From: Zavarzinella sp.
Lineage (GTDB): Bacteria > Planctomycetota > Planctomycetia > Gemmatales > Gemmataceae
Reading direction: 5' to 3'
Assembly: GCA_041399155.1 (NCBI GenBank)
Contig: JAWKTI010000001.1
Coordinates: 1,550,001 to 1,614,000, forward strand
DNA: 64,000 bases
The notes under the pieces were generated by a model. It was not told the DNA's origin. It was given only the letters and a program-made list of their open reading frames with translations, and ran no database searches. A program made the translations under genes and the position numbers. Of this stretch, positions 61,035 through 64,000 are shown piece by piece. Positions within the stretch are counted from its first letter, which is position 1. Each line of letters begins with the position of its first letter.

Positions 61035-62900
61035 CAGGTGGCGTTGATCGAGCCCGTACCCGTTTGCCGTCAGGTGAGGTAACACCAAAAAACCCAAACA
61101 GCATTTCGTTTGTTGTTTCTTCTCCAAAGAATACCCACCGTGGGGATTGTTTGGATTATTGATGTTGTTGCTGCTGTTGTCGTAAATGCCTTCAATTTCC
61201 AGCTTTGTTCCAGCTTTCAACAACATCGGCTCTTTCAGCCAATAGGTTTCCTGCCAGTTGTAATCCCATTTATCAATATCAACCAGCGTAATGGGTGCCG
61301 TGGCCTCTGGAGGCGTCATGGTAATCTTCACCGATTTGCCAATCAGGTGCATGTGGGGCATTACAGAATGCATCAGGCAATCGGTGTGCAGGTAAAGGCT
61401 GCCCTTGATAGTATGATTTTCTTTGTTTGGTGGAATCGTCAGGATCCCTTTAGGACCAACCATGATTGTCTGGTAGGGATTTTTCACTGGTTTTTTGGCA
61501 AAGTATAACCCAATCTGCGTTTTATCTTTGGCTGGTTTGCCATCGCGGTGGTAGTGCACTTGAATAACTACATCTGCATTTTTTGGCAGAAAATAACCAG
61601 TTTCATTGGGCAACATTCTCGCCATTTGCCCAGGTGCCCAGCCGCCGAAATTACCGATTGCCGGCACGCCTTCTCGTGGGGACGAACCTGGAATGAATCC
61701 AAGTCCCATGGAAGCAGAATAACCGGGCCCGAAATCTTTATCTGTTTTCTTTTCTTTTGCTTGCCATTCCTGCTCTAGTTGACGTGCTCGGCCAGTGATG
61801 TCCCAATAATTCAAGGTGTGGTGAACGACACGGGGATTGCCTGGTCGCACTTCGAAGCCAACAATGTACTTGTCTTCGGGCAGATTAGTGGGCATCACAT
61901 AGCATCGAAAAAGATCGGAACCACTTGCTGCCAGATTCATTTCCTCACCAGTGGTCAAGATCAAATCCGGCTTGCCTAACTGCCAGCCATCTACATACTT
62001 CCGTGCAGGGGGTGCATCTTTTTCGTTTCCTTTCGGAGTCCCACCATCAGCCCAATCTGCCAAAATCTCAACTTCTTTTTTGGAAAGGCGACGATCATTG
62101 TGAAAAGCCAAACCAGCAGAAGGTTTCCAGGGTGGCATCTCGCCAGATTCTGTGAAATACTTAATATCACTCGCCCAATTAACTGCTTGCTCATAATTCA
62201 TTAATGAAAATGGCCCTACCTCACCTGGACGGTGGCACCCCTGGCAGTGCTGTTGTAAAATAGGTTGTACATCTTTGTGGTAAGTGAACTTGGTTGTCAC
62301 TTCGACCGATTTATTAAAATCGATAATCGGGCAACCCACTGCCTGAGTTACCGGCTTTGTGACTGGTTTGCCAGCACGCAACGCTTCAATGGCATCCTGT
62401 AAATCGTGATCAGTTACTTTCGGATTCCTTTTCAGGCGGGCACTGTATTGATTGTCGATCCGTCCACGATATCGCATCACCTGATTATGGTCGAGCAGGA
62501 AACATTCGGGGGTGATGCTTGCTTTGAAAGCACTGGATATCACAAATTTTGAGTCTGTGAACACGGGAAAAGACAATTGGAAATCTTTGACTAGCGAACC
62601 AAGCTCTGCTTCTGTGTGATTGCCTGGACAAAAGCCTACTAAGTTAATGCCTTTAGTAGTATATTTTTTTGCCAATTCGTTCAACGTGTCTGAATAACCT
62701 GTTGAATTGGGGCAATCGAACGACAAAAACACCACCGCTGTGCCGCTTTTCCCAGCAAACTTTTTCAGCGACAGTGACTTCCTACCCTGGGTCACCTCTA
62801 CTTCAATTTTTTTGCCCAACTTGGCATTAGTTTCAATAACATCAGCATAAATGGCCGAAGATGTGATAATCAAACAGCTAAACAATAGACAGAGTTTCAT
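61027..62900 (-). CDS. Redoxin-cytochrome-copper monooxygenase fusion, C-terminus frameshifted
   Basis: A large exported protein. The start at 62900 has GGGAG five bases upstream and a signal peptide (MKLCLLFSCLIITSSAIYA). Domains in order: a thioredoxin-like redoxin (about 25-180) with FDCPNS (C63-x-x-S); a cytochrome c with CQGCH (219-223); and a copper type II ascorbate-dependent monooxygenase-like region with HH (RVVHHTLNYWD), HxH (IQVHYHRDG) and MPHMHLIG ligands. Near the end, the in-frame sequence from HGGYSL onward is unrelated, while another frame reads RWVFFGEETTNEMLFGFFGVTS to a stop at 61027. One C added in the GGGG run (61142-61145, plus strand) restores NPNNPPRWVFFGEE and a 624-residue protein. 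As written the open frame runs to 60867. Confidence 0.88.
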
Positions 62901-62984
62901 TGGGTCTCCCGATTCCGAATCTCTTATATCTATACCCAAAGCCAGTACGAAAAGTTTCAAGATTGCATGAAATTGCCTAAAAAA

Positions 62985-63767
62985 TCAAAGTGGTAGCTGT
63001 GCAATAATTTTTAGCAGATTAGTGCTGCCTTTCTGCGCAACTTGAAGCACATCCTGGTGGTGCAAAGTGGCATTCTGTTCTAATCCAGCGGCAAGATTTG
63101 TTACACAGGAAATTGCAGCCACTTCCATGCCAAACGACTTAGCAAAGCGTGCTTCAAAAGCAGTGGACATTCCCACCAGATCAAAGCCAATCTTTTGTAA
63201 GGCGCCTATTTCTGCGGGCGTTTCGTAACACGGACCAGGAAGCGAACAATAAACGCCAGCAGGAATTTTCAAACCTGCAGCATTGGCGGCGTTTGTCACT
63301 AGATCGAAAAAGTCAGACGAATAAACATCTGTTTCCAGTGGCTGAAATAATTTCTGAAAACGATCACCAAGTTGCCAGAAAAAATCCTGCCGAATCTGAA
63401 CCAAGCCACCAGGTACCCATGTGGGCTGGAGTGAACCTGCCGCATTTGTGAGAAGAAGATGAGAAATGCCGGTTTTCTGAATGGCACGCAGGGGCTGAGA
63501 AACTTCGTCCGGGGTGCAACCTTCATAAAAATGCAATCTGCCTGTTTGTACCACTATCGGCTTGCTTCCAAGTTCAATCAATTGAAATCTGCCATGATGA
63601 CCAGGAACAGTTGGAGGACGCACCCCTTCGATTTCTGAAAAGGATACCGAAGTGATCTCAGGCATGTCTTGAAAAGCGATGTTTAAGCCCGAACCCAATA
63701 CCACTGCCAGGTGCGGCTGGTATTGCTGACAAATCATTAAGAATTGATGAAAATGCTCGTTGGTCAT
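62985..63767 (-). CDS. Purine nucleoside phosphorylase (trimeric type)
   Basis: A 260-residue phosphorylase that cleaves inosine and guanosine-type nucleosides with phosphate. The phosphate-binding motif VVLGSGLN is near residue 20, HHGRF (about 62-66) and TGRLHFYEG follow, and the purine-binding region has PGPCYETPAEIGAL and VGMSTAFEARFAKSFGMEVAAISCVTNLAAG, where A-F replaces the common V-P of MSTVPE. The chosen start at 63767 overlaps the malQ stop by three bases (ATGA); the longer frame from 63857 adds 30 residues already coded by malQ in another frame. PNP and malQ are likely co-translated. Confidence 0.93.
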   Translation of the reverse strand: MTNEHFHQFLMICQQYQPHLAVVLGSGLNIAFQDMPEITSVSFSEIEGVRPPTVPGHHGRFQLIELGSKPIVVQTGRLHFYEGCTPDEVSQPLRAIQKTGISHLLLTNAAGSLQPTWVPGGLVQIRQDFFWQLGDRFQKLFQPLETDVYSSDFFDLVTNAANAAGLKIPAGVYCSLPGPCYETPAEIGALQKIGFDLVGMSTAFEARFAKSFGMEVAAISCVTNLAAGLEQNATLHHQDVLQVAQKGSTNLLKIIAQLPL

Positions 63768-64000
63768 TCCCCCACCCGGTTGTAGAGGTGCGTTATATCT
63801 TTCAAAAACTCCCAATGGTGGGGCTGAAGTTGGTGTTCTGTGAATCGCCAATGCCAATTGCCATCAGGTTTTCCTGGGTAATTCATGCGGGCTTCCGTAC
63901 CTAATTGAAGTAGATCCTGCAAAGGGGCAATGGAAATCTGCGCTGTGCTCGACCAGACAAACCGAATCAGTTCGTTGGCAATCTGTTCGTTACTGCACCG
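63764..64000 (-). CDS. malQ: 4-alpha-glucanotransferase (amylomaltase), C-terminal end
   Basis: The last 78 codons of a malQ-like gene that enters from beyond the window. The frame reads SSTAQISIAPLQDLLQLGTE and RMNYPGKPDGNWHWRFT, the highly conserved GH77 C-terminal block (Q-D-x-L-x-L-G-x-x-A-R-M-N-x-P-G-x-x-x-x-N-W). It transfers alpha-1,4-glucan segments in maltodextrin and glycogen metabolism, in keeping with glgA at the other end of the window. The stop overlaps the downstream PNP start as ATGA. Confidence 0.92.
   Translation of the reverse strand, partial: RCSNEQIANELIRFVWSSTAQISIAPLQDLLQLGTEARMNYPGKPDGNWHWRFTEHQLQPHHWEFLKDITHLYNRVGE

Overview
The window looks like chromosome of a planctomycete, most likely of the family Gemmataceae. 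The evidence is the set of lineage-typical families: a cytochrome-DUF1549-DUF1553 giant protein (45920-49177), two DUF1559 proteins (38935, 51347), a TIGR02996-like protein (31931), a secreted RTX protein with an N-terminal LESLETRDNPSG tag (42901), a BBP7-like beta-barrel protein, a receptor-type Ser/Thr kinase, SMP-30 and lactonase propellers, and Flp pilins. lpxA and outer-membrane-type proteins point to a diderm envelope. Base composition looks close to balanced and even. No phage, insertion sequence or CRISPR array was seen.

Layout. 1-10 kb: start of aceE, two secreted proteins, a kinase, a VWA protein, and a coupled glgA-galT pair. 10-20 kb: anti-sigma-like protein, lpxA, two secreted propellers (one frameshifted), a glycosyltransferase/sterol-desaturase pair, a PP2C phosphatase, a beta-barrel protein, a Gly/Gln/Phe repeat protein and a beta-lactamase-fold hydrolase. 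20-30 kb: lipoprotein, HtrA-like protease, kbl, UbiA prenyltransferase, flippase-like protein, metallophosphoesterase, rnpA-yidD, then a group of Flp pilin genes. 30-45 kb: a structured noncoding stretch, SMP-30 protein, hypothetical proteins, an ABC exporter operon, a sulfotransferase, tRNA-Met, DUF1559, alpha/beta hydrolase, DegT aminotransferase, RTX protein and a HEPN-like protein. 45-64 kb: trmB, tRNA-Gln, the giant cytochrome protein, DUF4139 protein, DUF1559, lysC, then the translation operon infB-ylxP-rbfA with an endonuclease III-like protein and a CBS transporter, a redoxin/cytochrome/copper monooxygenase, purine nucleoside phosphorylase and the end of malQ.

The genes form short operons with very tight junctions (glgA/galT share one base, malQ/PNP share an ATGA, the two ABC permeases abut as TAA-ATG). 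Functional groups are glycogen and sugar metabolism (glgA, galT, malQ), translation and ribosome maturation (infB, ylxP, rbfA, trmB, rnpA, two tRNAs), envelope and secretion (lpxA, RTX, BBP7, Flp, yidD, exporter) and phospho-signalling (kinase, PP2C).

The most notable sequence-level results are three genes broken by what reads as one missing base, two of them clearly in C/G runs (12691, 61142) and one inside the infB linker near 55777; a probable one-base disruption of a membrane-anchored HEPN-like protein (44626); a 55-residue Flp pilin that is easily missed; an RNA-like region with nested inverted repeats and an extended -10 element (30060-30272); and a hairpin that could hide the ribosome-binding site of the RTX gene (42851-42895). 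I did not find a clearly new multi-gene system.
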